From: an uncultured Flavobacteriaceae bacterium
GTDB lineage: Bacteria; Bacteroidota; Bacteroidia; Flavobacteriales; Flavobacteriaceae
Reading direction: 5' to 3'
Assembly (NCBI GenBank): GCA_905380995.1
Contig: CAJPUS010000050.1
Coordinates: forward strand, 1-44,141
DNA: 44,141 nt
Within the stretch, counting starts at the first letter, position 1; each line of letters opens with the position of its first letter. Made by a program: the position numbers and the translations under genes. Positions 33,585 to 43,591 of the stretch are shown here, piece after piece. The notes under the pieces are model-generated. The model searched no databases. It was not told where the DNA came from and saw nothing but the letters and a program-made list of their open reading frames with translations.

Positions 33585-33875
33585 ATGACAAAGGCTGATA
33601 TTGTAAATAATATATCCAACCAAACAGGTATGGATAAGACTGATGTTCAAATGATCGCTGAAAAACTTATGGATGAAATTAAAAATTCACTCCAAAACAA
33701 TAACAATGTTTATCTAAGAGGTTTTGGAAGTTTTATAATTAAAACAAGAGCTGAGAAAACAGGTAGAAATATATCACAAAATACTGCCGTAATCATACCA
33801 GCTCATAATATACCAGCATTTAAACCCTCTAAAACTTTTGTCAAATCTGTAAAAAAGAATGTTCCGGTTGGCTAA
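33585..33875 (+). CDS. HU family DNA-binding protein
   Basis: A 96-aa nucleoid protein. The helical N-terminal half TKADIVNNISNQTGMDKTDV is followed by the beta-arm: VYLRGFGSFIIKTRAEKTGRN, then the tip ISQNTAVIIPAHNIPAFKPSK. This is the HU/IHF pattern, with the arm Pro in the usual place (IPAFKPS). It bends and packages DNA as a dimer. The next gene downstream, 17 bases after the stop, encodes a 29-aa ultra-basic protein, and then comes rng. Confidence 0.95.
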   Translation: MTKADIVNNISNQTGMDKTDVQMIAEKLMDEIKNSLQNNNNVYLRGFGSFIIKTRAEKTGRNISQNTAVIIPAHNIPAFKPSKTFVKSVKKNVPVG

Positions 33876-33892
33876 TTATAATTTAGATAGAT

Positions 33893-33982
33893 ATGCCTAG
33901 CGGTAAGAAAAGAAAAAGACATAAAGTTGCTACTCATAAAAGAAAAAAAAGAGCGAGAGCGAACCGTCATAAAAAGAAATAG
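33893..33982 (+). CDS. AURKAIP1/COX24-domain-type small basic protein (29 aa)
   Basis: A very short frame, easily missed, with the sequence start MPSGKKRKRHKVATHKRKKR and the end ARANRHKKK. Of its 29 residues, 18 are Lys, Arg or His. It matches what I know as the AURKAIP1/COX24 small protein found next to HU and RNase E/G genes throughout Bacteroidota. By similarity with mitochondrial COX24/mS38 it is thought to be a ribosome-associated peptide, though I infer that from the family and not from this sequence. It lies 17 bases after HU and about 117 bases before rng. Confidence 0.85.
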   Translation: MPSGKKRKRHKVATHKRKKRARANRHKKK

Positions 33983-34099
33983 TGTTAGGGATTGCACTTA
34001 AAACATCCCGAGTTCTTTGAAATAACATATAACAAAAGTTATATAATTATGAAAAATGTTTAACCTGTCTACTAAATAGTAGAAACAATACATACAACA
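33983..34099 (+). promoter_or_regulatory. Hairpin-rich leader of rng
   Basis: Three inverted repeats follow one another. GGGAT/ATCCC lies at 33988-34009, with a 12-base loop. The perfect ATATAAC-AAAA-GTTATAT is at 34027-34044, and CTACT-AAAT-AGTAG is at 34069-34082. The last ends 17 bases before the GTG start. None is followed by a T-run, so they look like structure in a leader RNA and not terminators. Confidence 0.45.
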
Positions 34100-35650
34100 G
34101 TGAAAAAAGAATTGATTATTAGGTCAAATTCAAATGCTGTTGATTTTGCAATGCTTAGTGAGGGAAGACTTATTGAGCTAGACAAAGAAATAGGTAAAAA
34201 CAAATTTTCTGTAGGTGATATTTTTGTTGCAAAAATAAGAAAAACCATACCTGGACTAAATGCTGCATTTGTAAATATTGGGCATGAAAAGGATGGATTT
34301 TTACACTATCATGACTTAGGACCAAAATTATTATCATTATCCAAATTTGTAAATCAAATTGATGAAAAAAAAGTAAAATCTTTTTCCTTTAGTAAGTTTG
34401 ATTTTGAAAAGGATATTCCAAAAAATGGTCTAATTAAAGATTGTCTTAAAAATAAACAGACAACTTTGGTACAAATTATAAAAGAACCTATATCAACCAA
34501 AGGGCCAAGACTGAGCTCAGAAATTTCATTGGCAGGTAGATATATGGTTTTGATTCCTTTTTCAGAAAGAATCTCAATTTCACAAAAAATTAAAAGTCAA
34601 GATGAGAAGAATAGGCTAAAAAACTTAGTTAAAAATATTAAACCAAAAGGCTTTGGTTTAATAATTCGAACAGTAGCAAAGAATAAATCCGTAAGTGAGC
34701 TTGAAGGGGATCTAAAAGATTTAATTTTAAGATGGAAAAGACTATGTATAAATTTTAGTAAGTCTGATTCATATCCAACAAAAATCTTAGGAGAAATTAA
34801 CAGAACTACATCAAAATTAAGAGATGTATTTGATGATTCATTCTCCAACATTTATCTTAATGATCCAAATTTGCATAGTGAAATTAAAGACTATATTAAG
34901 CTAATTGCTCCTGGAAAATCATCAATAGTTAAACTATATAAAGGGGTAACTCCAATTTTTGAAAAATATGGAATTGAAAGACAAATAAAATCTTCTTTTG
35001 GAAGAACTGTCTCTATGCAAAAAGGAGCCTATCTTATAATTGAACACACAGAAGCTCTTCATGTTATTGATGTAAATAGTGGAAACAGATCTAATAAATC
35101 AAAAACACAAGAAGAGACTGCCATGGAAGTTAATTTAATTGCATCTGCTGAAATTGCAAGACAATTAAGGCTAAGGGATATGGGAGGAATTATAGTTATA
35201 GATTTCATAGATTTAACTAAAAGAGACAACAGAAAAAAGTTATTTGATCACTTTTGTGCAGAAATGGCAAAAGACAGAACAAAGCACAAGATTCTTCCAC
35301 CTAGTAAATTTGGATTGATTCAAATCACAAGGCAAAGGGTAAGGCCTGAAATGAATATTAAAACAAAAGAAGCTAATCCAAATAAAGAATTAGAAGTGGA
35401 AGCACCTATTTTACTTGTTGACAAAATTAACACAGAACTTAACAGGATTGTTAAGAATTCGCATTACAAAACTGGGACAATATACATACATGTTCACCCA
35501 TTTGTAGCAGCGTATATAAATAAGGGTCTATTTTCATTAAAAAATAAGTGGAGCTTTCAGTACAAAAGAATAATTAAAGTTATTCCTAGAGACTCATACT
35601 TATATCTTCAATATAATTTAACAAACAATAGATCTAAAATTTTGAAATAA
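34100..35650 (+). CDS. rng: Ribonuclease E/G
   Basis: A 516-aa endoribonuclease of RNase G size, without the long C-terminal scaffold of RNase E. It begins with an S1-type domain (SVGDIFVAKIRKTIPGLNAAFVNIG; DGFLHYHDLG) that is interrupted by a long Lys/Ser-rich insertion. The nuclease core follows: HVIDVNSGNRSNKS, with metal ligand D324; LRLRDMGGIIVIDFIDL, with D368; and LIQITRQRVRPE. The Cys-x-x-Cys zinc-link of E. coli RNase E/G is not present after RVRPEMN, as in other Bacteroidota proteins I know. It processes rRNA and decays mRNA. The start is GTG with a structured leader. Confidence 0.9.
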   Translation: MKKELIIRSNSNAVDFAMLSEGRLIELDKEIGKNKFSVGDIFVAKIRKTIPGLNAAFVNIGHEKDGFLHYHDLGPKLLSLSKFVNQIDEKKVKSFSFSKFDFEKDIPKNGLIKDCLKNKQTTLVQIIKEPISTKGPRLSSEISLAGRYMVLIPFSERISISQKIKSQDEKNRLKNLVKNIKPKGFGLIIRTVAKNKSVSELEGDLKDLILRWKRLCINFSKSDSYPTKILGEINRTTSKLRDVFDDSFSNIYLNDPNLHSEIKDYIKLIAPGKSSIVKLYKGVTPIFEKYGIERQIKSSFGRTVSMQKGAYLIIEHTEALHVIDVNSGNRSNKSKTQEETAMEVNLIASAEIARQLRLRDMGGIIVIDFIDLTKRDNRKKLFDHFCAEMAKDRTKHKILPPSKFGLIQITRQRVRPEMNIKTKEANPNKELEVEAPILLVDKINTELNRIVKNSHYKTGTIYIHVHPFVAAYINKGLFSLKNKWSFQYKRIIKVIPRDSYLYLQYNLTNNRSKILK

Positions 35651-35655
35651 ATATT

Positions 35656-35690
35656 AAAAAACCGTTTATAAAATCTAAACGGTTTTTTTT
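35656..35690 (+). terminator. Hairpin terminator between rng and recX
   Basis: A perfect 13-bp stem (AAAAAACCGTTTA / TAAACGGTTTTTT) with a 7-base loop is followed by two more T. It begins 6 bases after the rng stop. The recX ATG lies only 11 bases beyond, so it may be partial or regulated. Confidence 0.85.
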
Positions 35691-35700
35691 ATATTATACT

Positions 35701-36150
35701 ATGGAGTCGTCAGTAAAAAATAAAATTGAACATTATTGCGCATATCAAGAAAGATGTCACTTAGATGTTAAAAATAAACTTAATAAACTAGGAATATTTG
35801 GTGACCAATTAGATGAATATATTTGTTATCTAATTGATGAAAATTATTTATCAGAAACAAGATATTCTGAAGCATTTACCAGAGGAAAATATAATAATAA
35901 CAACTGGGGGCGTATAAAAATTAAAATGGAGTTAAAGTTAAGGAATATTTCAGAATGGAATATTGACAATGCATTAAAACAAATAACTGAGGAAGACTAT
36001 GAAAATAAATTATATAAAATTTGTGAAAAGCAAATAAAAAATGTTGATTATAATATATCTGAAGTTAGAAAAAAGATAGTTAGGCGCCTCACTCAAAAAG
36101 GCTGGGAAATGGATTTAATAATTAAATGCATTAATCGATTAATAAAGTAA
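35701..36150 (+). CDS. recX: Regulatory protein RecX
   Basis: A 149-aa helical protein with three RecX repeats: ENKIEHYCAYQER-like and LDEYICYLIDENYLSETRYSEAF early, GRIKIKMELKLRNI in the middle, and RKKIVRRLTQKGWEMDLIIKCI at the end. RecX caps RecA filaments and inhibits recombination. The length fits the family. No recA is nearby. The start is ATG, just downstream of the rng terminator, so a promoter for it must overlap that terminator or lie within rng. Its 3' end overlaps atpC by 20 bases on the opposite strand. Confidence 0.85.
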   Translation: MESSVKNKIEHYCAYQERCHLDVKNKLNKLGIFGDQLDEYICYLIDENYLSETRYSEAFTRGKYNNNNWGRIKIKMELKLRNISEWNIDNALKQITEEDYENKLYKICEKQIKNVDYNISEVRKKIVRRLTQKGWEMDLIIKCINRLIK

Positions 36151-36406
36151 CATGATTATTGTTCATCTCTACTGTACCAGACTTGATATTAAGTGTAGTT
36201 TCCTTCTCATTATATTCAAATTTATCTTTGACATCCTTTTCAATAGAAATTTTACCTAAAATTTTAACCTTACCTTTTGTGAGAGTAGATACAATTGGTG
36301 CATGATTGTTAAGAATCTGAAAGTCACCATATGTTCCTGGGAAGAGAACAGACTCAACTTCTCCTTTGAATAATGTCATTTGTGGTGAGATTATTTCTAG
36401 ATACAT
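36131..36406 (-). CDS. atpC: F1 ATP synthase epsilon subunit (short form)
   Basis: A 91-aa protein with the beta-sandwich half of epsilon: YLEIISPQMTLFKGEVESVLFPGTYGDFQIL, HAPIVSTLTKGKV and NIKSGTVEMNNNHVTLLID. The C-terminal pair of helices that in many bacteria extends into the F1 head and inhibits ATP hydrolysis is absent; the frame simply stops after the sandwich. This short form is typical of Bacteroidota. It is separated from atpD by 2 bases, so the two are co-translated. The rest of the ATP synthase genes are not in the window. Confidence 0.95.
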   Translation of the reverse strand: MYLEIISPQMTLFKGEVESVLFPGTYGDFQILNNHAPIVSTLTKGKVKILGKISIEKDVKDKFEYNEKETTLNIKSGTVEMNNNHVTLLID

Positions 36407-36408
36407 TA

Positions 36409-37932
<1,524 letters not shown>

Positions 37933-37946
37933 TTAAAGTAAAAGTG

Positions 37947-37954
37947 CAAATATA
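37947..37954 (-). promoter_or_regulatory. -7-like box for atpD-atpC
   Basis: On the minus strand this reads TATATTTG, an exact fit to TAnnTTTG, 23 bases upstream of the atpD ATG. The 126-base gap to the next gene has no TTTG at the -33 position. Confidence 0.45.
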
Positions 37955-38049
37955 TGTTGTAAGATTAAAAAATAAAAGATAAAAGCTCTTCAATTTTGAT
38001 TATTTATTAATACATGTTTTGTAAAGAAAACTAAAATATATAATCTAAT

Positions 38050-38523
38050 CTATACTTTATAAACTATAGAAATTGTCTCTGCGACACAAACAGGTTTTGT
38101 CTCACCCTCAACTTCAATGATAATTTTTAGAGTAAATTTAACACCCCCTTCTTTATCCTCAATATCAATTAATGAAACTTTACCACGAAATTTTGAGTTT
38201 ACTGGAGTTGCATTAGGAAACCTAACTTTATTAAGTCCATAGTTTACAGCAAAAGCAATGTTGTTTAATTTAACAGTCTGCGAGACAATTTGAGTTGCAA
38301 AGGACAAGATAAGAAAACCGTGAGCAATAGTTTTTTTATAAGGAGAATACTTTGCAGCTTTTTCTGAATCTATATGAATCCATTGGTTATCATATGTTAG
38401 CTCAGCAAATAGATTAACCTTTTCTTGAGACATTTCAAACCAATTTGAAATACCAAGATCTTTTCCAAGATATTTTTTTAAGTCTTCCAGTTTATTTATT
38501 TCAGTTGAAAAAGGTTTTTCCAT
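38050..38523 (-). CDS. MaoC-like hotdog hydratase
   Basis: A 157-aa single hotdog-domain protein of the MaoC/R-specific enoyl-CoA hydratase family. After a helical start (NKLEDLKKYLGKDLG) comes LTYDNQWIHIDSEKAA and then YKKTIAHGFLILSFA, where the Asp and His supply the catalytic dyad. RFPNATPVNSKFRGKVSL follows. It hydrates trans-2-enoyl-CoA or a related thioester. It is divergent from a long-chain acyl-CoA ligase, which fits a shared role in fatty-acid or acyl-CoA metabolism, but the acyl chain cannot be read from sequence. Confidence 0.85.
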   Translation of the reverse strand: MEKPFSTEINKLEDLKKYLGKDLGISNWFEMSQEKVNLFAELTYDNQWIHIDSEKAAKYSPYKKTIAHGFLILSFATQIVSQTVKLNNIAFAVNYGLNKVRFPNATPVNSKFRGKVSLIDIEDKEGGVKFTLKIIIEVEGETKPVCVAETISIVYKV

Positions 38524-38678
38524 TAATTATTATTTACAAATTGAATACTAAATTCAATGTAAATCTATAAATAAATGAATAAATAGATTTTTTAAAATTT
38601 TAAACCTACTTTATATTTTTCTTAGATGAAAATATTCTTATATATTTAAAAAATTAAACTAATGAAAACCAAACAATT

Positions 38679-40367
38679 ATGACTGATAATAAAGAAAAGT
38701 ATGAATTTAAATTCTATGAGTGGGAGAAAAAAAATAAGGATAAGCCTTTACTAAGGCAACCTTTTGGTGATAAATGGGAGGAATATACCTGGGGTGAAGT
38801 TGGGATAATGGCAAGAAAGCTTGCTAGTGGATTAAAATCATTAGGATTAAGAGAGAATGCACACATAGGTATATATTCGAAAAATTGTAGAGAGTGGGTT
38901 ATATCTGATCTCGCAATTGTGATGGCAGGTTATATATCTGTTCCATTTTTTCCATCATTAAATGGTGAAGAACTTTCTCATTTATTAGATTACGGTGATG
39001 TGGATGCGCTTTTTATAGGTAAAATAGAAACATGGGATAAAATCAAAAATAGTATCCCAGAAAAACTGCCGTTAATTAAGTTCCCACAATACGATGGTTG
39101 TTCAAATGTAACAAAAGGATTTGAGTGGGAGAAATTTATTAATAGTCATAAACCAATTCAAAATCCTCATAAACCAAGATTATCCGAATTATGGACAATA
39201 ATTTTTACTTCAGGTACAACAGGTAACTCAAAAGGAGTCATGCTTAAATATATGTCAATTGATGGTATAAAAAGTGTGCTGTCAGAACCTGATAATCCTC
39301 TCGGTATTAAACATGATGGCAATAATAATTTTATTTCATATCTACCTCTTAATCACATATTTGAAAGGGTTGTTGTTGAATGGGTCTGTTTCACTTATGG
39401 AGGTACAATATCATTTGTTGAATCAATTGATACATTTGGGAAAAATTTAAAAGAAATACAACCCCATGTTTTTGCAGCTGCACCCAGAGTTTGGACTAAG
39501 CTTCAACTTGGTGTTTTATCAAAATTTCCTCAAAATAGATTAGATCTTTTATTAAGCATACCAATAGTATCATCATTATTAAAAAAATTAATTAGAAAAG
39601 GTTTAGGTTTTGGAAAAATAAGGCAGACTGTTTCTGGTGCTGCACCGATTCAAGTATCGCTTATCGAATGGTTTAGAAGTATCGGAATCTATATTACAAA
39701 TGGTTATGGAATGACTGAAAACTGCGTAATATGTACTGCTGTGGATGGTAAGAATATTGAAAAAACAGGATCTGTAGGTATTACACATAAGGGAATTGAC
39801 TTAAAAATTGACGATGATACAGGAGAGATATTAACAAAAGGGCCTGTAATAATGTCTGGATATTACAAAAACGAAGAAATGTCAAATAGAGCGTTAAAAG
39901 ACGGATGGCTCCATACTGGAGATAAAGGTTATCTTGACAAAGATAATTATCTATATATAACAGGAAGAGTTACTGATAGTTTTAAAACATCAAAAGGAAA
40001 ATTTATAGAACCTGTTATACTTGAAGAAATGATTGGAGATATTAATGAAATTGAGGAGTCTTGCATTGTTGGAAGAGGTATTGCACAGCCAATATGTTTG
40101 GTGCAATTATCAGACATTGGAAAATCTATGTCTAGAGATAAATTATCTAATATTCTTTCAAATAAAATAAGCAATATGAATAATGATTTAATGAATTACC
40201 AAAAGGTTTCAACTTTTATTGTAGTAAAAGATGAATGGACTCAAGAGAATGGAATAATTGGCCCAACACAAAAATTAAAAAGAGGTGAAATCGAAGATAT
40301 ATACTCTAAAAATTACTTAAAATGGCATGAATCAGATATGGAAATTGTATTTGAGGATAGCTTTTAG
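38679..40367 (+). CDS. Long-chain acyl-CoA synthetase (AMP-binding)
   Basis: A 562-aa adenylating enzyme. It has the P-loop-like signature FTSGTTGNSKGVMLK near residue 183, the long-chain-type FISYLPLNHIFERVVVEW, and GAAPIQVSLIEWFRSIGI. The A5 motif is GYGMTEN, the A7 motif GWLHTGDKGYLD, and then ITGRVTDSFKTSKGKFIEP. A C-terminal Lys lies in the TQKLKRGEI region that closes over the adenylate. It activates free fatty acids to acyl-CoA at the cost of ATP. The length is slightly shorter than the ~600 aa FadD15-like proteins but complete. It is a single gene; upstream is a 155-base AT-rich gap shared with the divergent MaoC gene. Confidence 0.9.
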   Translation: MTDNKEKYEFKFYEWEKKNKDKPLLRQPFGDKWEEYTWGEVGIMARKLASGLKSLGLRENAHIGIYSKNCREWVISDLAIVMAGYISVPFFPSLNGEELSHLLDYGDVDALFIGKIETWDKIKNSIPEKLPLIKFPQYDGCSNVTKGFEWEKFINSHKPIQNPHKPRLSELWTIIFTSGTTGNSKGVMLKYMSIDGIKSVLSEPDNPLGIKHDGNNNFISYLPLNHIFERVVVEWVCFTYGGTISFVESIDTFGKNLKEIQPHVFAAAPRVWTKLQLGVLSKFPQNRLDLLLSIPIVSSLLKKLIRKGLGFGKIRQTVSGAAPIQVSLIEWFRSIGIYITNGYGMTENCVICTAVDGKNIEKTGSVGITHKGIDLKIDDDTGEILTKGPVIMSGYYKNEEMSNRALKDGWLHTGDKGYLDKDNYLYITGRVTDSFKTSKGKFIEPVILEEMIGDINEIEESCIVGRGIAQPICLVQLSDIGKSMSRDKLSNILSNKISNMNNDLMNYQKVSTFIVVKDEWTQENGIIGPTQKLKRGEIEDIYSKNYLKWHESDMEIVFEDSF

Positions 40368-40575
40368 AAATATGTATTTGGTATTTAAAATATAGTGCTA
40401 CTACTAAATTCTATTTGTGATATGCAAAAAATTATATTAACTTCAACTCTAAATCAGATAATCTATAGTAGTGGAACTTAATAAAAACCCTAGTTTTCCA
40501 CAACCTATACTTGTCTTAAACAAATAAACTAGTTAGACTAAAGAATTAACTTTTGTATAACAAAAACTAATTAAT

Positions 40576-43497
40576 ATGAAAAATATTTTAAATAAGTATT
40601 ATTTAGCCTTTTTGGCTGTACTTCTATTTGGTGGTGTTTACTCTCAAACTCAAATTTCTGGATCTGTAAGTGACTCAGACAGTATGAGTGCTATTCCTGG
40701 AGTGAATGTAATCATAGATGGAACTAATGTTGGGACAGTAACTGACTTTGATGGAAATTTTTCCATTAATACTAGTCAAGAATTTCCCTTAACAATAGTG
40801 ATTAGTTATGTTGGTTACTCTGCTGAAAGAGTTGTGGTTACCTCTGCTAATCAAGATATTAATGTAATGCTTTCCGCAGGACAAAACCTTGAAGAAATAG
40901 TCATTTCTGCTTCAAGACGAGCTCAAAAAGCGCTTGAAGCTCCAGCATCTGTTAGTGTAATTTCAACAAGAGAAATTGAAAACTCTTCTGCTGTTGCTGA
41001 TCCTGCAAGAATTCTTACTAATGTACCAGGAGTCCAAATCCAACAGCAAAGTGCAAACTCTCTGAATTTTGAAATGAGAGCGGGATCAGGAACATTTGGT
41101 ACCTCAACATTTGTAATGCAAGACAACAGGTTTCTTACAACTCCTGCTGCTGGAACCTATTTTAGTTTCCAACAAGGTCTTTCAAATTTAGATCTTGCTA
41201 CAGTTGAAGTAGTAAGAGGAGCTGCAGGTGTTCTATATGGGCCTGGCGTAACTTCAGGTGTTATTCACTTTAGAACCAAAAGTCCAATAGATTATCAAGG
41301 TAACTCTGTATCAGTTTGGGGTGGTGAGATGGACACATTTGGTTCAGAATTTAGAATTGCAAGAGCAAATGATGACAAAACTTTTGGTTGGAAAATTAAT
41401 GCTACATTGAGCTCGGGTACAGATTTTACTTATGAAGACGAGTCAGAACTTACAGCAGCTGGAATAACATTAAATAGAATAATTCGTCAACCTATAATTA
41501 CTAATAAATACGTAGACCCCGGATTATCGCCTGGTGGACCTATTCTTTTAGACTTCAGTAATAATGAAAATGCAATTATAGATGAATACAGCAATTTAAC
41601 TGCAAATACAACCTTAGAGTGGAGACCAAGCGATGATTCAAATTATACAGTGAGCGCAGGACTTAATAGTGGTAGTGGTTTATTTTGGCAAGACTTAGGA
41701 ATTGGTTACACAGATGGTACTACATATTGGGGTCAAGCTCAAGCAACAATTGGTAATTGGTATGCACAAGCATTTGTTGATCACAATGATGGAGGTCAAG
41801 AGGATAACCCTACATTTCTTTATGGATCAGGTTACAGGCAAGTAGCAAAGAGAACATCTGTTGAAGCTCAACTTCAATATAACTTTGATTTGCCTTTTTT
41901 ATTTGATTCAGAGTGGACTGCAGGTTGGGATTATAGAGATACAGCCTCTGATTCTGAATATACACTTTATGGAAGAAATGATGACGACGATAAGTATACT
42001 ATTAACGGTTTCTATGGGCAAGGTACACTTAAGATGTCAGAAAAAGTTGATCTAGTTTTAGCTGGAAGATATGACCATATTAATTTTATAAGTACTGGAG
42101 AATTTGCTCCTAGAGTTGCTCTAGTTTATAAATCATCTGAAAATACAACTTGGAGGTTTGCATACAATAAAGCACTATCTGGTCCAACAGCACTACAACA
42201 ATATATAGACTTTCCTGTCGCAGTTCAAGCGCCTGGGATTCTAGATGCATGGCTTACTGGACAAGCAAATGCTCAAAGATTTGGTGATCCTTCAACTCAA
42301 GTAATTGATCTTGCTGGACTTCCAATTGATATACCTGTGAGTGCTGCTGGAAGTGGGCTTCCACTTGCTATCCCTTATGGATCTGTTGCATCTGCATCGT
42401 GGGCTGGTTTATTTGCTCAAGCGCCAACACTTCAACCGCTTTTATCACCATGGATTGCACAGTATGGTGGTCCATCTGGTGGTTCAGGGATTTTAAGTCC
42501 ATATGACGCTTTTGAACCAACTAGAACAACAGGAAATAGAGATACTAATAAAGCTGCTTTTCAGTCTGTTGAGAACATCGAGTTTGGAGTGACAAGTGTA
42601 ATAGGTAAACTTAAATTAAGTGCAGATGTATACTCTTATGAAACAATTGGTTTTACAAACTTTAATGCTGTTGGTGATACTTATGCGCTAGTAGGCTCTG
42701 ATATTCCAGGAGATTTAGGAGCTGCTGTTGCTGCTGATGCAGCTGCATATGTCACTGGTGCTTTAACTGCCGTTACAACTCAGACTTATCAAGGTCTTGC
42801 TGCTCAATTAGGACTTCCATATAGTGTAGTTGCTTCAGGTGCACTTGCCGCACAAGGAGTGCCTGCTCTACAAACAGCTATTGCAGGTGGTGTAGCTCAA
42901 ACTCTAGGTGGTATTAATGGAGCATTCCAAGCAGGAGGTCAAGGTTTTGTAGGACAATTAGGTCCTTTATTTAGTGCGATTGGTGCAGTAGAATCTGACA
43001 TGGTTCCTCAAGGTGACGGTATTACTCACATAACAACAGGTTATATTACTAATGGTGATGCTAAGAGATCTCACTTTGGTGCTGACTTTTCGATGGATTA
43101 CTTCGCTAATCCTGATGTAAGATTATGGGCTAATGCTTCATGGTTAAGTCAAAATGAGTGGATTCCAGGAGAAGACAATGATGATGGACTTCTAAATACT
43201 TCATACTTAAACGTTCCTAAATGGAAATACAGAATGGGTGTTGATTATACTCCTTTAACAGGGGTTAACTTTGCAATTTCATTTCAACACGATGACAAAT
43301 TTAGATCAGTTCAAGGTTTCTGGAATGGAATGGTAGAGGCAAAGAATTTAATTGATGCTAGTGTGGGTTACAGGTTTAGTCCAAACCTTAGATTTGATGT
43401 TTCTGCAACTAACCTTACTGACAAACCATATCAAACTTATCCTAATTTACCAACTATTAGAAGGAGAGTAATTGGAAAACTTACTTTCAACTTCTAA
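40576..43497 (+). CDS. TonB-dependent outer-membrane receptor with Ala/Gly-rich loop insertions
   Basis: A 973-aa receptor. The signal peptide (LAFLAVLLFGGVYSQ) is followed by a CarboxypepD_reg-like domain (residues about 25-110; IPGVNVIIDGTNVGTVTDFD). The plug comes next, about 118-235 (VSVISTREIENSSAV; ILTNVPGVQIQQ; VVRGAAGVLYGPGVTSGVIHF), and then the 22-strand barrel ending GKLTFNF. The early strands are conventional. Two segments (about residues 541-648 and 705-818) are different: rich in Ala, Gly, Pro and Gln and almost free of Lys. They read as long hydrophobic helices or loops (GAAVAADAAAYVTGALTAV, AQLGLPYSVVASGALAA). No SusD partner is nearby. It imports some energised nutrient, type unknown. 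It is terminated at 43517-43549. Confidence 0.9.
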   Translation: MKNILNKYYLAFLAVLLFGGVYSQTQISGSVSDSDSMSAIPGVNVIIDGTNVGTVTDFDGNFSINTSQEFPLTIVISYVGYSAERVVVTSANQDINVMLSAGQNLEEIVISASRRAQKALEAPASVSVISTREIENSSAVADPARILTNVPGVQIQQQSANSLNFEMRAGSGTFGTSTFVMQDNRFLTTPAAGTYFSFQQGLSNLDLATVEVVRGAAGVLYGPGVTSGVIHFRTKSPIDYQGNSVSVWGGEMDTFGSEFRIARANDDKTFGWKINATLSSGTDFTYEDESELTAAGITLNRIIRQPIITNKYVDPGLSPGGPILLDFSNNENAIIDEYSNLTANTTLEWRPSDDSNYTVSAGLNSGSGLFWQDLGIGYTDGTTYWGQAQATIGNWYAQAFVDHNDGGQEDNPTFLYGSGYRQVAKRTSVEAQLQYNFDLPFLFDSEWTAGWDYRDTASDSEYTLYGRNDDDDKYTINGFYGQGTLKMSEKVDLVLAGRYDHINFISTGEFAPRVALVYKSSENTTWRFAYNKALSGPTALQQYIDFPVAVQAPGILDAWLTGQANAQRFGDPSTQVIDLAGLPIDIPVSAAGSGLPLAIPYGSVASASWAGLFAQAPTLQPLLSPWIAQYGGPSGGSGILSPYDAFEPTRTTGNRDTNKAAFQSVENIEFGVTSVIGKLKLSADVYSYETIGFTNFNAVGDTYALVGSDIPGDLGAAVAADAAAYVTGALTAVTTQTYQGLAAQLGLPYSVVASGALAAQGVPALQTAIAGGVAQTLGGINGAFQAGGQGFVGQLGPLFSAIGAVESDMVPQGDGITHITTGYITNGDAKRSHFGADFSMDYFANPDVRLWANASWLSQNEWIPGEDNDDGLLNTSYLNVPKWKYRMGVDYTPLTGVNFAISFQHDDKFRSVQGFWNGMVEAKNLIDASVGYRFSPNLRFDVSATNLTDKPYQTYPNLPTIRRRVIGKLTFNF

Positions 43498-43516
43498 CTA
43501 ATCATAATTTTATCAT

Positions 43517-43549
43517 AAAAAGAGCAACTTTGGTTGCTCTTTTTTTTTG
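43517..43549 (+). terminator. Intrinsic terminator after the TonB receptor
   Basis: A perfect 12-bp stem (AAAAAGAGCAAC / GTTGCTCTTTTT) with a TTTG loop, followed by further T, 19 bases after the stop at 43497. Confidence 0.9.
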
Positions 43550-43575
43550 GATAAACTTTTATGTAACTATATTTG
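43546..43575 (+). promoter_or_regulatory. Complete Bacteroidota-type promoter for the HMG-CoA synthase gene
   Basis: TTTG (43546-43549) and TATATTTG (43568-43575) are 18 bases apart, close to the -33/-7 spacing of Bacteroidota promoters. The -33 box is formed by the T-run of the preceding terminator. The ATG follows 16 bases after the -7 box, giving a leader of about ten bases. Confidence 0.6.
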
Positions 43576-43591
43576 AATTTAAGCAATCGTA

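Noticed and set aside
40368-40575. Possible hairpin CTACTACTA / TAGTAGTGG upstream of the TonB receptor
   Set aside because: The two arms are imperfect and about 70 bases apart in very AT-rich DNA; chance is a sufficient explanation.
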